A DNA stretch of 64,000 nt from Mucilaginibacter yixingensis (lineage in GTDB: Bacteria > Bacteroidota > Bacteroidia > Sphingobacteriales > Sphingobacteriaceae). The stretch covers positions 1,922,001 to 1,986,000 of the forward strand of contig NZ_CP160205.1 of NCBI RefSeq assembly GCF_041080815.1, written 5' to 3'. Below the pieces are notes generated by a model. The model was not told the DNA's origin. It saw only the letters and a list, made by a program, of their open reading frames with translations, and made no database searches. The position numbers and the translations under genes were made by a program. This document shows, piece after piece, positions 1 through 8,086 of this stretch (position 1 is the stretch's first letter; each line of letters starts with the position of its first letter).

Positions 1-476
1 ATCAAAAAGGCCAGCGCCACCCATAGCACAAGCGTCATGGATCCGAATACCGGGTTAAACCAGATCATGCCCACAAACAACAGCGTAATCAAGGCGCCCA
101 ATATTACCCACCAGGAGCCTCCGGCAGCTTTGCGGAAGCTAAAGATGATTAAGCCTCTGAAAAGGAAATAAAACCCGATAACGATACGCAAAATGGTTAT
201 GCTGGCACCCAGATGCGTCATGAGGATGATGCCCAGTATCAGATCTATAATGCCTGTGAAAAGGTGCCAGCCCCGGTCGCCTTGATCCCGATCCTGGTAG
301 GCCCGCAATAAATCAGCAATACCGGCAAGGAAGATGATCAGACCAAACGTGAAGCCCAGCGCTATTAAGCCGCTAACCGGAGCCGCCAGCAAATAGATAC
401 CTAGCAATAAAAATAATATACCGCGCAGCACAAACACCCACCAGAGCCTTATACCGCGACCAACTGTGATTTCCAT
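1..476 (-). CDS. HdeD-family (DUF308) membrane protein, C-terminus cut by window edge
   Basis: The frame opens at 476 (MEITVGRGIR) and runs off the left edge, giving 158 visible codons. The protein is almost all membrane: about six hydrophobic segments separated by short loops, including one charged loop (YQDRDQGDRGW near residue 65). The repeated pattern of an Arg-Gly at a helix start, FLLLGI, and a following Ala-Pro turn is that of the HdeD/DUF308 family, inner-membrane proteins tied to acid resistance in enterobacteria but of unknown biochemical role elsewhere. The downstream end is not visible, so nothing can be said about its operon. Confidence 0.75.
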   Translation of the reverse strand, partial: MEITVGRGIRLWWVFVLRGILFLLLGIYLLAAPVSGLIALGFTFGLIIFLAGIADLLRAYQDRDQGDRGWHLFTGIIDLILGIILMTHLGASITILRIVIGFYFLFRGLIIFSFRKAAGGSWWVILGALITLLFVGMIWFNPVFGSMTLVLWVALAFL

Positions 477-588
477 AGTTAATAGTTTATTATTTGAACC
501 TGATTTTTGGTTAAAAGGTTTTAAAACAAACAGTTAATAATGGCGTCGCCCCAGTCCATCTTAAAAAGGCGAGGGGCTTTGAAAAAGG

Positions 589-618
589 AAAGGCGATAAA
601 CAGATGTTTATCGCCTTT
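589..618. terminator. Hairpin between the HdeD-like gene and arginine decarboxylase
   Basis: Perfect 13-bp arms AAAGGCGATAAAC (589-601) and GTTTATCGCCTTT (606-618) with a 4-base loop. On the minus strand it is followed by a pyrimidine-rich run, so it probably terminates the arginine decarboxylase transcript that ends at 687. Confidence 0.5.
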
Positions 619-649
619 AAGCTTTATTACGATAGTTGGGTAGCAAAAC

Positions 650-690
650 ATTCACTACTCACCACTCACCACTCATCATTCACTCATTAG
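650..690. repeat. Short stuttering CACCACTCA repeat at the arginine decarboxylase stop
   Basis: The stretch contains iterated ACTCACC/ACTCATC units that run into the decarboxylase stop codon at 687. A similar tract lies at 63043-63070 before the HD-domain gene, and its complement (GTGAGTTGTGAGGAGTGAGTG) at 2169-2200. Such small tandem units recur in the intergenic DNA of this window; no function is visible. Confidence 0.4.
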
Positions 691-2081
691 GTGGTATAAC
701 CCAGAATCTTCAATACTTGCTTGCTGTTCTGTTCTTCGCCAAATACCTCGAAGTTGAATGTCTCATCGCGGTTACGGCGGATGATTACATGTTTAGGCGA
801 TGGCAGCAGACAGTGGTGGATACCGCCGTAGCCGCTCAGTACCTCCTGGTAAGCGCCGGTGTTAAAGAAGCCCAGGTATTGCACTTTACGGGTTTTGGGC
901 ATAAACACACTGTTCATGTGTGCCTCCTGGTTGTAATAGTCCTGACCATCGCAGGTGATACCGCCGAGGTTTACACGCTCGTATTCAGAATCCCAGTTGT
1001 TGATCGGTAACAATATGTATTTTTGGTTCAAAGCCCAAACATCCGGCAGGTTGGTAATGAAAGATCCATCCAGCATCAGCCAGCGCTCACGATCATTCTG
1101 TTGCTTACGGCCCAGTACTTTATAAAGGATGCCTGAAGCTTCGGCCACGGTATATTTACCAAACTCGGTAATAATATCTGGTTCAACCACGTCATGCTCG
1201 GCGCAGATTTCTTTGATACGGCTCACAATCTCGTTGATCATGTACTCGTAGTCAAAATCAAACACCAGCGAGTCTTTGAAAGGCATGCCGCCGCCAATAT
1301 CCAGCGTATCCAGATCAGGGTTAATCTTTTTAAACTTGCAGTATAGCGTTACGTATTTCTCCAACTCGTTCCAGTAGTAAGGGGTATCAGATATACCAGA
1401 GTTGATAAAGAAGTGCAGCAGCTTTACCTTAAAGTTAGGATTTTTCTCAATCTTGTTGGTATAGAAATCAATAACGTCCTCCATACGCAAACCCAGGCGT
1501 GAGGTATAGAACTGCGAGTTAGGCTGCTCCTCTGCCGCTATACGGATACCAAGGTTGCAAGGCGTGTCCATCTCAATCTCATCATCGTAGATGTTAAACT
1601 CCTCTTTGTTATCCAGCACCGGGATGATGTTTTTAAACCCATCATGCAGCATATCAACAATATACTGCTTGTACTGGAAGGTTTTAAAACCATTACAAAT
1701 CACGGTAATATCCTTGTTCAACACGCCTTTTTTCTCCAACGTGTCAATCATAGGCATATCAAAGGCCGACGATGTTTCCAGGTGTATCTCGTTGCGCAGG
1801 GCCTCTTCTACAATGTGCTTAAAGTGCGAGCTTTTGGTACAGTAGCAATATTTATAGCTGCCGCGATAGTTGTTTTTAATAATAGCCTGCTGGAAAAGCA
1901 GTTTAGCCTGCTGGATCTTTTTAGAGATCATGGGCAGGTACGTGAAACGCAGGGGGGTACCATACGTTTCAATCATTTCCATCAGGTTAAGATCCTGAAA
2001 GTAAAGTTCATCATCAATGATCTCGAAGCCTTCCTGTGGGAAGCCTACGCTGAGGTCAAGAAATTCCTGGTAACTCTGCAT
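687..2081 (-). CDS. speA: Arginine decarboxylase (PLP-dependent, fold-type III)
   Basis: 464 residues. The enzyme should convert arginine to agmatine for polyamine synthesis. The N-terminal half is an alanine-racemase-type barrel; KYCYCTKSS near residue 83 carries the lysine expected to bind pyridoxal phosphate, and DIGGGMPF is the glycine loop that grips the cofactor phosphate. The C-terminal beta domain holds the substrate end (GGITCDGQDYY, where Cys-Asp is typical of the decarboxylase family). This is the shorter Bacteroidota form, not the 630-residue E. coli SpeA. CtlX, another arginine-family enzyme, lies just upstream on the same strand, but 278 bp separates them, so co-transcription is uncertain. 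Confidence 0.85.
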   Translation of the reverse strand: MQSYQEFLDLSVGFPQEGFEIIDDELYFQDLNLMEMIETYGTPLRFTYLPMISKKIQQAKLLFQQAIIKNNYRGSYKYCYCTKSSHFKHIVEEALRNEIHLETSSAFDMPMIDTLEKKGVLNKDITVICNGFKTFQYKQYIVDMLHDGFKNIIPVLDNKEEFNIYDDEIEMDTPCNLGIRIAAEEQPNSQFYTSRLGLRMEDVIDFYTNKIEKNPNFKVKLLHFFINSGISDTPYYWNELEKYVTLYCKFKKINPDLDTLDIGGGMPFKDSLVFDFDYEYMINEIVSRIKEICAEHDVVEPDIITEFGKYTVAEASGILYKVLGRKQQNDRERWLMLDGSFITNLPDVWALNQKYILLPINNWDSEYERVNLGGITCDGQDYYNQEAHMNSVFMPKTRKVQYLGFFNTGAYQEVLSGYGGIHHCLLPSPKHVIIRRNRDETFNFEVFGEEQNSKQVLKILGYTT

Positions 2082-2359
2082 TCTATTTTAAAATTTCCGC
2101 AAAAATGTAATTTTTTAAATTAATAATGCCCCAAAAAGTAATGTAATTTTTGTAGTGGGAATGTAATTTAGTGAGCGGTGAGTTGTGAGGAGTGAGTGAA
2201 CGGTAGCTTTGTGTTAAGGAAGTGTTAAGGTTGTATTGTGGGTTAAGTGCTGAAAAGTGTTTTGAAAACGAACGAGTGGTAGTTCTTCGGTGCCGCCAGT
2301 CCCGCTTTACGCTGCAATCGGGTTTAGGGTGAAGGTACAATAGTAGCCCCAATCTCCCT
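2082..2359. other. Intergenic region, 278 bp, no convincing gene
   Basis: Lies between arginine decarboxylase and ctlX. The first 80 bp upstream of the decarboxylase are AT-rich and should hold its promoter. The rest contains short GTGAGTTGTGAGG-type stuttering repeats. An 89-residue frame on the minus strand crosses these repeats and looks random in composition, so I do not call it. Confidence 0.5.
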
Positions 2360-3277
2360 TTAGCGGACCAGGGGGCTTAACGCCACTTCTGCCATCATAC
2401 ATCTCACACTACCACCGCCATTACGTTCAATCACCGGAATATCACTGTGGATAATGCGCGAATATTTCTCTAGCGTACTAATCTGCTTTTCATCCAGTGA
2501 GGCATGAGCACTGCCAGACATCACCAGCAAACTTTCGCCCTGCGCATTAAATACCTCTAGCATGTTGCCGGCAAAGTGGTTCATCTGATCATAGCTGATG
2601 TTTACGATGCTTTTGCCGCTCATCTCCAATGAGCTGATGACCGTCAGTCGCTCCATATTATCGGCAATGCTATCCAGGCAAATCACCGCGTATTTGCTGG
2701 CAATGCACATCATTACGTTAGTGTGGTAGATAGCCTGTCCGTTTTGATCTGCCGCGTGGAAGGTAACAGCGGTATAAAATGACTCTTCGCAGAAACGGTC
2801 CAGTACATCTTGGTCTGTACGGGGGGAGAGGCAGGCGTAGGCTACTTTGTTTTCCCTGTCAAATACCATGCTGCCGGTGCCCTCCAGGTATTTTCCTTGC
2901 TTTTCAAAGCGGCTCAGGTCAATCACGTGGCGCACTTTAAAGGTGTCTTCCAGTGTGCTGATTACATCCTCCCGGCGCTCCAATCGGCGGTTTTCGGCCT
3001 GCATCGGGTAAAGGAAGATGTCGCCGGTTTCATGAAATGAGATCCAGTTGTTGGGGAAGATCGAATCAGGCGTGTGTGGCGTCACGGTGTCCTCTATAAC
3101 CAGTACGTTTATGCCGTTATCGCGCAGTATTTTAACAAAGCGGTCAAACTCCTTTAGCGCCTGCTCTTGCGCGTCCTGTTGTGCTGTATCTTTTATCTGA
3201 AAAGCATTGCTTTCGGCCGTTTGTTCATTGTAACCAAAAGCCACCGGACGGATCATCAACAGGGTAGTGGGGTACAT
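2360..3277 (-). CDS. ctlX: CtlX-type citrulline hydrolase (amidinotransferase/guanidino-modifying superfamily)
   Basis: 305 residues. Members of this family hydrolyse citrulline (citrulline ureidase, CtlX, giving ornithine) and share the beta/alpha-propeller of arginine deiminases. Visible family marks are FPNNWISFH near residue 75 (substrate-binding Asn/Asp region), YHTNVMM (catalytic His) and GGGSVRCMMAEV near the C-terminus with the nucleophilic Cys. Length is normal for the family. Together with the downstream arginine decarboxylase it suggests a local arginine/citrulline module. Arginine deiminase itself is less likely because the overall pattern fits the CtlX group better. Confidence 0.8.
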   Translation of the reverse strand: MYPTTLLMIRPVAFGYNEQTAESNAFQIKDTAQQDAQEQALKEFDRFVKILRDNGINVLVIEDTVTPHTPDSIFPNNWISFHETGDIFLYPMQAENRRLERREDVISTLEDTFKVRHVIDLSRFEKQGKYLEGTGSMVFDRENKVAYACLSPRTDQDVLDRFCEESFYTAVTFHAADQNGQAIYHTNVMMCIASKYAVICLDSIADNMERLTVISSLEMSGKSIVNISYDQMNHFAGNMLEVFNAQGESLLVMSGSAHASLDEKQISTLEKYSRIIHSDIPVIERNGGGSVRCMMAEVALSPLVR

Positions 3278-3352
3278 AGGTAGTTAGGATTTGTTTACTG
3301 CAAAAGTAAGAGGGAAGTGAAAAGTAAAAATTAAAAAATGAAAAAGATGTTA

Positions 3353-3388
3353 ATCCTATAAATCTGTTAAATCCCGGTTCAGATAAAA
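3353..3388 (-). repeat. Dispersed repeat, AACC(A/G)GGATT family
   Basis: Read on the minus strand: TCTGAACCGGGATTTAAC followed by AGATTTATAGGATTAAC. It matches the family seen at 5013-5056, 6565-6602, 38466-38507, 57064-57112 and 57142-57179. Here it lies downstream of rpmA in sense orientation, beyond the rpmA terminator. Confidence 0.6.
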
Positions 3389-3390
3389 TA

Positions 3391-3424
3391 AAAAAAGCCC
3401 TGCCGAATATCGACAGGACTTTTA
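3391..3424 (-). terminator. Terminator of the rplU-rpmA operon
   Basis: On the minus strand AAGTCCTGTCGA pairs with TCGGCAGGGCTT (two G-U pairs) around a short loop, followed by a run of T. It begins about 26 bp after the rpmA stop codon. Confidence 0.65.
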
Positions 3425-3449
3425 TATAATTAATCACTTCTAATACTGA

Positions 3450-3839
3450 TTATTCAGCAGCAGCGTCGTCTGCTTTAGCAGCTTTTGCTTTAGGAGCTTT
3501 TTTTGCTGGAGCTTCTTCAGCAGCTACTTCTTTTACTTTAGCAGCTTTTGCTTTAGGAGCAGCTACCTCTGCAACTGGTGCAGCTTCAATTGGAAGAACT
3601 GAAACGTATGAACGGTTATCAGCTTTCTTTTTGAATACTACATGGCCATCAGCCAATGCAAATAAAGTGTGGTCTTTACCAATACCTACGTTAAGACCTG
3701 GGTTGTGCTGGGTACCGCGCTGACGAACGATGATGTTACCAGCAATAGCAGGTTGACCACCGAAGATTTTGATACCTAAGCGTTTGCTGTGCGATTCGCG
3801 ACCGTTCTTGGAACTACCGGCGCCTTTCTTATGTGCCAT
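3450..3839 (-). CDS. rpmA: 50S ribosomal protein L27 with Lys/Ala-rich C-terminal tail
   Basis: 129 residues against about 85 for typical L27. The first 85 residues are standard L27: the N-terminus [14 protein letters not shown], which reaches the peptidyl-transferase centre, then [17 protein letters not shown] and the core ending in [14 protein letters not shown]. Residues from about 88 onward form a low-complexity tail of Ala, Lys, Pro and Glu ([19 protein letters not shown] and similar), likely disordered. It follows rplU by 56 bp and shares its promoter at 4241-4271. Confidence 0.95.
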   Translation of the reverse strand: MAHKKGAGSSKNGRESHSKRLGIKIFGGQPAIAGNIIVRQRGTQHNPGLNVGIGKDHTLFALADGHVVFKKKADNRSYVSVLPIEAAPVAEVAAPKAKAAKVKEVAAEEAPAKKAPKAKAAKADDAAAE

Positions 3840-3895
3840 CTTTTAATATCTTTTTACTGTGCCTTTGCAGGCGCAATGGTTATTAAACTTGTTAA

Positions 3896-4204
3896 TTAAA
3901 GGGTGATGCCAGTGATCTGGATCTTAGTGAACTGCTGACGGTGACCGTTTTTCTTTTTGTAACCTTTACGACGTTTCTTTTTGAAAACCAGTACTTTGTC
4001 ACCTTTTAAATGAGACAGGATAGTAGCCGATACTTTAGCACCTTTTAGGTCTGCACCTAATTTAAATTTGCCTTCGTTTTCAGCTAATAACACGGTGTCA
4101 AATTCAATACTAGCGCCTTCATCTCCTTGTAAGCGGTGTACAAACAGATGCTGGTCTTTAGCAACTTTAAATTGCTGTCCTGCTATACTTACTATTGCGT
4201 ACAT
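3896..4204 (-). CDS. rplU: 50S ribosomal protein L21
   Basis: 102 residues, full length. It starts [14 protein letters not shown], and the C-terminal [15 protein letters not shown] is the basic rRNA-binding stretch of L21. L21 binds 23S rRNA together with L20. First gene of the rplU-rpmA operon, with a strong promoter directly upstream. Confidence 0.97.
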   Translation of the reverse strand: MYAIVSIAGQQFKVAKDQHLFVHRLQGDEGASIEFDTVLLAENEGKFKLGADLKGAKVSATILSHLKGDKVLVFKKKRRKGYKKKNGHRQQFTKIQITGITL

Positions 4205-4240
4205 TGTTAATTAGTTGTTTTTTTTAAAAATTTCGAGGTG

Positions 4241-4271
4241 CAAATATAGAGCTTTGCTTTTTGTTATGCAA
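4241..4271 (-). promoter_or_regulatory. Promoter of rplU-rpmA (Bacteroidota sigma-70 type)
   Basis: On the minus strand TTG (4271-4269), 20 bp spacer, TATATTTG (4248-4241), an exact TAnnTTTG -7 element. Transcription should begin near 4234, leaving a leader of about 30 nt before the rplU ATG. Confidence 0.7.
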
Positions 4272-4367
4272 GTGTTTTTTGGTCCGAAAGTTAGAAAAGT
4301 CCGGAAGCATGAAAGATACCCTGATATTTAACTTCTATCTTCCGGTCTTTTCCGACTTCCCGACTAT

Positions 4368-4886
4368 TTACTGCTTAAAATCATTCTCCGCATCATCCAG
4401 CACTTTCTGGATGGTTTGGATCAACTGCTCGTTAGCGTCTTTCAGTTTCGGATCGCCTTCAAAGTTTTTATCGTATACCACACGTTTGGTTTTGCGTTTG
4501 TAGCTAAACTCAATCACGTATCGAAGGCCGTGGTGGCCCTGTGTAGTCTGGGTAGTATCGCCACGCTCGTTAGTCGGGAAATCCCAGAAACCAAGTTCAG
4601 ATGCTTTGCGGTGCAGGTACAGCAAATCTTTGCTGGCAAGTTTCATGTGGATTTTTACCAGCGAGTCGCGGTTATCCACATACTGGTATTGCCCGGTTTT
4701 AGTGCTGTATTTGTTGACCAGGCTGTCAGGTCCCGGGCCGTATTCAAACGTTATATGGTCAAACTCGGCAAAACGATAAGGGGCATTTTTAATAATGCCG
4801 GCATAATAGTAAGCAGAGTAGCCAATAAACGGAACAACGATACAGACAATCAGAAAGATCTTTCTTTTGAGGGATAACTTACGCAT
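4368..4886 (-). CDS. Hypothetical membrane-anchored protein
   Basis: 172 residues from the ATG at 4886 (MRKLSLKRKIFLIVC). An in-frame extension upstream to 4967 reads through GTCCATAGTC-type repeat DNA and is unlikely to be translated. One N-terminal membrane helix (about residues 9-30) precedes a charged extracytoplasmic domain with YKRKTKRVVYDKNFEGDPKL. The arrangement (single anchor, small beta-rich domain, fits DUF6438-like proteins) is common in Bacteroidota, but I do not recognise a function. It stands alone between rplU and the symporter. Confidence 0.6.
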   Translation of the reverse strand: MRKLSLKRKIFLIVCIVVPFIGYSAYYYAGIIKNAPYRFAEFDHITFEYGPGPDSLVNKYSTKTGQYQYVDNRDSLVKIHMKLASKDLLYLHRKASELGFWDFPTNERGDTTQTTQGHHGLRYVIEFSYKRKTKRVVYDKNFEGDPKLKDANEQLIQTIQKVLDDAENDFKQ

Positions 4887-4899
4887 GGGTGTTTTATTA

Positions 4900-4992
4900 A
4901 AAAGTCCATAGTCGATCAGACTATGGACCATAGTTTTTTCAGTCGGCAAAGATAGTAAAAAGTCCATAGTCCATAGTCGATGGACCGTAGTA
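4900..4992. repeat. Short GTCCATAGTC stuttering repeats
   Basis: Several copies of GTCCATAGTC and its complement (at about 4905, 4917, 4962 and 4970) lie in the gap between the symporter and the hypothetical gene. They resemble the ATGAACTATGAAC-type units before maf and the TACTGCTACT units before kdsC. Confidence 0.4.
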
Positions 4993-5012
4993 ACTTCTTG
5001 CAGCTAATCGAT

Positions 5013-5056
5013 TAAAATCCTGTTAATCTCCTAAATCCTCAGAATCCTGGTTCAGA
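5013..5056 (-). repeat. Dispersed repeat overlapping the symporter stop codon
   Basis: Minus strand: TCTGAACCAGGATTCTGAG, then GATTTAGGAGATTAACAGGA. The repeat encodes the last residues of the symporter (NQDSEDLGD) and supplies its TAA stop. Same family as 3353, 6565, 38466, 57064 and 57142. Confidence 0.65.
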
Positions 5057-6423
5057 CTTAGTTCGCCTTCCCACTTGCTCACCACAGCCGTAGCCATGGC
5101 GTTACCCAGCACGTTGGTAGCCGATCGGCCCATATCCAACAACGGATCTATGCCCAATATCAAACCTAAACTGGCCTCGGGGATGCCAAACATGGCAATG
5201 GTACCTGCAATTACTACCAGCGATGCACGCGGCACACCGGCTACGCCTTTACTGGTGAGCATCAGTACCAAGAGCATTGTGATCTCATGTCCCAGCGAAA
5301 GATGAATATTATAAGATTGCGCCAGGAAGACCGAAGCAAACGTCATATACATCATCGAGCCATCCAGGTTAAAAGAATACCCCAAGGGCAGTACAAAGCT
5401 CACAATCTTGTTATTGCAGCCAAACTTTTCCAGTTCTATGAGTACGCGGGGGTAGGCAGCCTCGCTGGTGGAGGTACTAAAGGCCACCAGCATAGCATCT
5501 TTAATATTGCCCACCAGTGTAAGCGAACGTTTGCCCAGCACCATAAAGCCGGCAAAAACAATAACGCACCATAGCAGGATCAACGCAAAATAAAACTCGC
5601 CGATAAACAGCACGTAGGTTGATAGAACGCCCACGCCCTGCTTGGCCACCACCACCGTAATGGCCCCGAAAACGGCCAACGGCGCCAGTTTCATTACATA
5701 ACCGGTTATCTTCAATATCACGTGCGCAACAGCATCCATAAACTTAATGACAATTTCGCCCTGCTGACCGATAGCTGCAGTGCCCACTCCAAAGAAGAGC
5801 GCAAAAATCACAATCTGCAAGATCTCGTTATTGGCCATAGCCTCAGTAAAGCTGCGCGGGAAAACGTGGTCTACAAAGTCTTTAAGGGAGATGGCGGCTT
5901 TCTTAATGTCAGTGCCCAGGTGGCTGTCGGGGAGGGGCAAGTGCATAGCCACACCCGGCTTAAATAGGTTTACCAATACCATACCTAATAATAAAGACAC
6001 CAGCGTGGCGCTTAAAAACCAAAGTAATGTTTTACCTCCAATACGCCCGACGGATTTGATATCGCCCACCTTGGCAACGCCCACCACCAGCGTGGTAAAT
6101 ACCAGCGGAGCCACTACCATCTTAATCAGGTTCAGAAATATTTTGCTGAGGATAGAGAAGAGCTCCAGTTTATCTTCGCGAGTGGCATCGGCCGTTTTAC
6201 GGGTTTGGGCAATGTTGGTGCGTTCTTTTTTGAGGGCGGTATACTGGGCAACGGTGGTATCCTTCATTTCTACCATCTGCGTATTGATGGCTTTAAGGCG
6301 GGTATCGGCAGCGCTGATTTGCTGGTTGTACAGGTCTATTACCCTGGCGTTGTACAGGTAACCGGTAACAATACCAAGCACCAGCGCTATAAAAATATAG
6401 AGCGTCAGTTTGTTCTTAAGCAT
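5023..6423 (-). CDS. Dicarboxylate/amino acid:cation symporter (DAACS family)
   Basis: 466 residues. Sodium- or proton-coupled importer of glutamate, aspartate or C4-dicarboxylates with eight membrane helices and two re-entrant hairpins. Family signatures are FSTSTSEAAYPRV (hairpin 1 serine-rich motif), the FNLDGS substrate/cation motif in helix 7 and KGVAGVPRASLVV in hairpin 2. Unusual: about 55 hydrophilic, heptad-like residues (roughly 30-85) separate the first helix from the second, longer than in GltP/DctA, and should form an extracytoplasmic coiled coil. The last nine residues are encoded by a dispersed repeat. Monocistronic in appearance. Confidence 0.88.
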   Translation of the reverse strand: MLKNKLTLYIFIALVLGIVTGYLYNARVIDLYNQQISAADTRLKAINTQMVEMKDTTVAQYTALKKERTNIAQTRKTADATREDKLELFSILSKIFLNLIKMVVAPLVFTTLVVGVAKVGDIKSVGRIGGKTLLWFLSATLVSLLLGMVLVNLFKPGVAMHLPLPDSHLGTDIKKAAISLKDFVDHVFPRSFTEAMANNEILQIVIFALFFGVGTAAIGQQGEIVIKFMDAVAHVILKITGYVMKLAPLAVFGAITVVVAKQGVGVLSTYVLFIGEFYFALILLWCVIVFAGFMVLGKRSLTLVGNIKDAMLVAFSTSTSEAAYPRVLIELEKFGCNNKIVSFVLPLGYSFNLDGSMMYMTFASVFLAQSYNIHLSLGHEITMLLVLMLTSKGVAGVPRASLVVIAGTIAMFGIPEASLGLILGIDPLLDMGRSATNVLGNAMATAVVSKWEGELSLNQDSEDLGD

Positions 6424-6531
6424 CCCTTTGTTTGAGTTTTAGTTGACGCTAATGTAGTGATTGGAGGTGAAAGGTTAAAGGCGAAAGGATAAAGGTGGTT
6501 TCACTTTCGGTTCATTCGGGTATTAATAAAA

Positions 6532-6555
6532 AGAGACGCAAAGTATTGCGTCTCT
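6532..6555. repeat. AGAGACGCA palindrome
   Basis: AGAGACGCA (6532-6540) and TGCGTCTCT (6547-6555) form a perfect 9-bp stem with a 6-base loop. It lies between the symporter start and the ybjQ stop and may act as a terminator for ybjQ. The same core is a known intergenic palindrome type in Bacteroidota genomes (from memory, not checked). Confidence 0.5.
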
Positions 6556-6564
6556 ACATGTATC

Positions 6565-6602
6565 CTTTAAATCTTAAAAATCAAATAAATCCTGGTTCAG
6601 AC
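6565..6602 (-). repeat. Dispersed repeat at the ybjQ stop codon
   Basis: Minus strand: AGTCTGAACCAGGATTTATT then GATTTTTAAGATTTAAAGGA, starting at the last base of the ybjQ TAG stop. Same family and orientation relative to the gene as at 5013. Confidence 0.6.
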
Positions 6603-6922
6603 TATACTTTCTCCGCCTTCACCGCAGTGCCGTAAGCCAATACTTCGGTAATGCCCTGCATTACTTCATTAGCATCATAACGCATGTTGATTACCGCGTT
6701 GGCGCCTACCTGTTGCGCGTGTAAGATCATCAGGTTATAAGCCTCCTGGCGAGACTCTTCGCACAGCTGGGTGTACACACTGTTGCGGCCGCCCACTAAT
6801 GACTGCAATCCGCCCAGGAAATTACCACCCACGCCGCGTGAGCGTACGGTAATACCACGGATTACGCCTAAATGTTCGGTTACTTTATAGCCTTCTAAGT
6901 GGGTGCTGGTTGTTACAATCAT
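6602..6922 (-). CDS. YbjQ-family (UPF0145) heavy-metal-binding domain protein
   Basis: 106 residues, full length for the YbjQ/UPF0145 family, which forms pentameric beta-alpha assemblies of unknown cellular role. Hallmarks are the start MIVTTSTHLEGYKV, GVIRGITVRSRGVGG and the helix leading to GANAVINMRYD. It has no partner gene; the gene to its right is divergent. Confidence 0.85.
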   Translation of the reverse strand: MIVTTSTHLEGYKVTEHLGVIRGITVRSRGVGGNFLGGLQSLVGGRNSVYTQLCEESRQEAYNLMILHAQQVGANAVINMRYDANEVMQGITEVLAYGTAVKAEKV

Positions 6923-7014
6923 GGTGTAGTTTGTTTTTTAGTTTTACTCAAACATAACAGATACCATTGATATTTTATAATTTGAACCCCTGCTTAACAC
7001 AGAGATAATTATAC

Positions 7015-7542
7015 ATGCCTACAGACGGTTACGGAATACAAGATATAAAAAAAGAACTGCAACACCTCAGCGCGCCGCAGCTGACCGAGCTGGTGCTTAA
7101 ACTAGTGCGGTACAAAAAGGAAAATAAGGAGCTGGCGGCCTACCTGCTTTTTGTGGCAGATGACGAGGCGGCTTTTATTGAAGGCTCTAAATATGAGCTG
7201 GTGATGCTATTTTACGGCATGCCATCGCAACCTTACAATGCGGCCAAAGCGCTGCGCAAAATTCTGAGACTGATTACTAAGCTTTCGCGGTTCTCGGGTT
7301 CTAAAACTGTCGAGATCTCGTTGCTCTTTGCTTTTTGCAATAACTATCTTGAGTTTGTAGATAAGCGTAATGGCTTTAAACCGTTACGTAATATCCTGAT
7401 AAAACAGGTAGAAAAGATTGGCAAACTCATTACCAAACTACATGAGGATGTTCAGGGCGATTTTACCGATGCTTATAATCAGCTGATTGACGCTGCCGAC
7501 GAAAAGTTAAGCTGGTTTAATAAGTTTGAACATTTATTGTAA
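7015..7542 (+). CDS. Conserved hypothetical protein upstream of an ECF sigma factor
   Basis: 175 residues, soluble, helix-rich and basic; starts MPTDGYGIQDIKKEL. No signal peptide or membrane segment and no motif that I recognise. It ends at 7542, 43 bp before the sigma factor start, and its stop codon overlaps the proposed sigma-factor promoter. The arrangement suggests possible read-through into the sigma operon but does not reveal a function. Confidence 0.65.
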   Translation: MPTDGYGIQDIKKELQHLSAPQLTELVLKLVRYKKENKELAAYLLFVADDEAAFIEGSKYELVMLFYGMPSQPYNAAKALRKILRLITKLSRFSGSKTVEISLLFAFCNNYLEFVDKRNGFKPLRNILIKQVEKIGKLITKLHEDVQGDFTDAYNQLIDAADEKLSWFNKFEHLL

Positions 7543-7563
7543 CATTTGTAGCAAGGGGGAGTC
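7538..7563 (+). promoter_or_regulatory. Possible ECF-type promoter of the sigma-factor operon
   Basis: TGTAAC (7538-7543), 17-bp spacer, GTC (7561-7563) fits the AAC...GTC layout of ECF sigma promoters, which usually direct their own synthesis. The -35-like part overlaps the stop codon of the upstream gene. Inference from spacing and motif only. Confidence 0.4.
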
Positions 7564-7585
7564 ATACCCTCAAAAACAAATAAAC

Positions 7586-8086
7586 ATGGTGGCCAGCAAG
7601 GAAGCAGCCTTCCGTAAGATATTCGAAGCCAATTCTAAAAAAATATACCATCTGTGCTATGGTTATACCGGCGACAGTGATGCCGCCAACGACCTGCTGC
7701 AAGAAACTTTTTTAAAGGTGTGGCAAAACCTGGAGAAATTCAGAAATCAGGCCATGATCTCTACCTGGATCTATCGCATTGCCGTAAATACCTGTTTAAC
7801 TTATCTGCGTTCAGAAAAACGGCAGGCTAAGGACGAGCTGACTGATCAGTTGGTTGAAACCCGGGCCGAAGAATTTTCGGAGAAAAACGAGCAGGTGGCA
7901 CTGCTGTATAAATGCATATCAAAACTCGAGGAAAGCGAACGTATTATTATCACCATGGTATTGGATGAGATGCCGTACACAGAGATTGCCGATATATCTG
8001 GTATATCAGAAGGCAACCTGCGCGTTAAGATCCATCGTATTAAACAGAAATTAACAGAATTATATAACCACCATGAAAGACTTTGA
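7586..8086 (+). CDS. ECF RNA polymerase sigma factor (sigma-70 family)
   Basis: 166 residues from the ATG at 7586 (MVASKEAAFRKIF); an in-frame ATG at 7526 would add 20 residues lying inside the previous gene and fits the family badly. Region 2 spans about residues 10-75 (HLCYGYTGDSDAANDLLQE, then TWIYRIAVNTCLTYLR), and region 4 about 110-160 (LDEMPYTEIADISGISEGN, then LRVKIHRIKQKL), the helix-turn-helix that reads the -35 element. It overlaps the next gene by 14 bp, so the two are translationally coupled. That membrane protein is the natural candidate for its regulator. Confidence 0.9.
   Translation: MVASKEAAFRKIFEANSKKIYHLCYGYTGDSDAANDLLQETFLKVWQNLEKFRNQAMISTWIYRIAVNTCLTYLRSEKRQAKDELTDQLVETRAEEFSEKNEQVALLYKCISKLEESERIIITMVLDEMPYTEIADISGISEGNLRVKIHRIKQKLTELYNHHERL

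Noticed and set aside
2083..2352. 89-residue minus-strand frame
   Set aside because: It crosses stutter repeats, has random composition and no promoter or homology cue.
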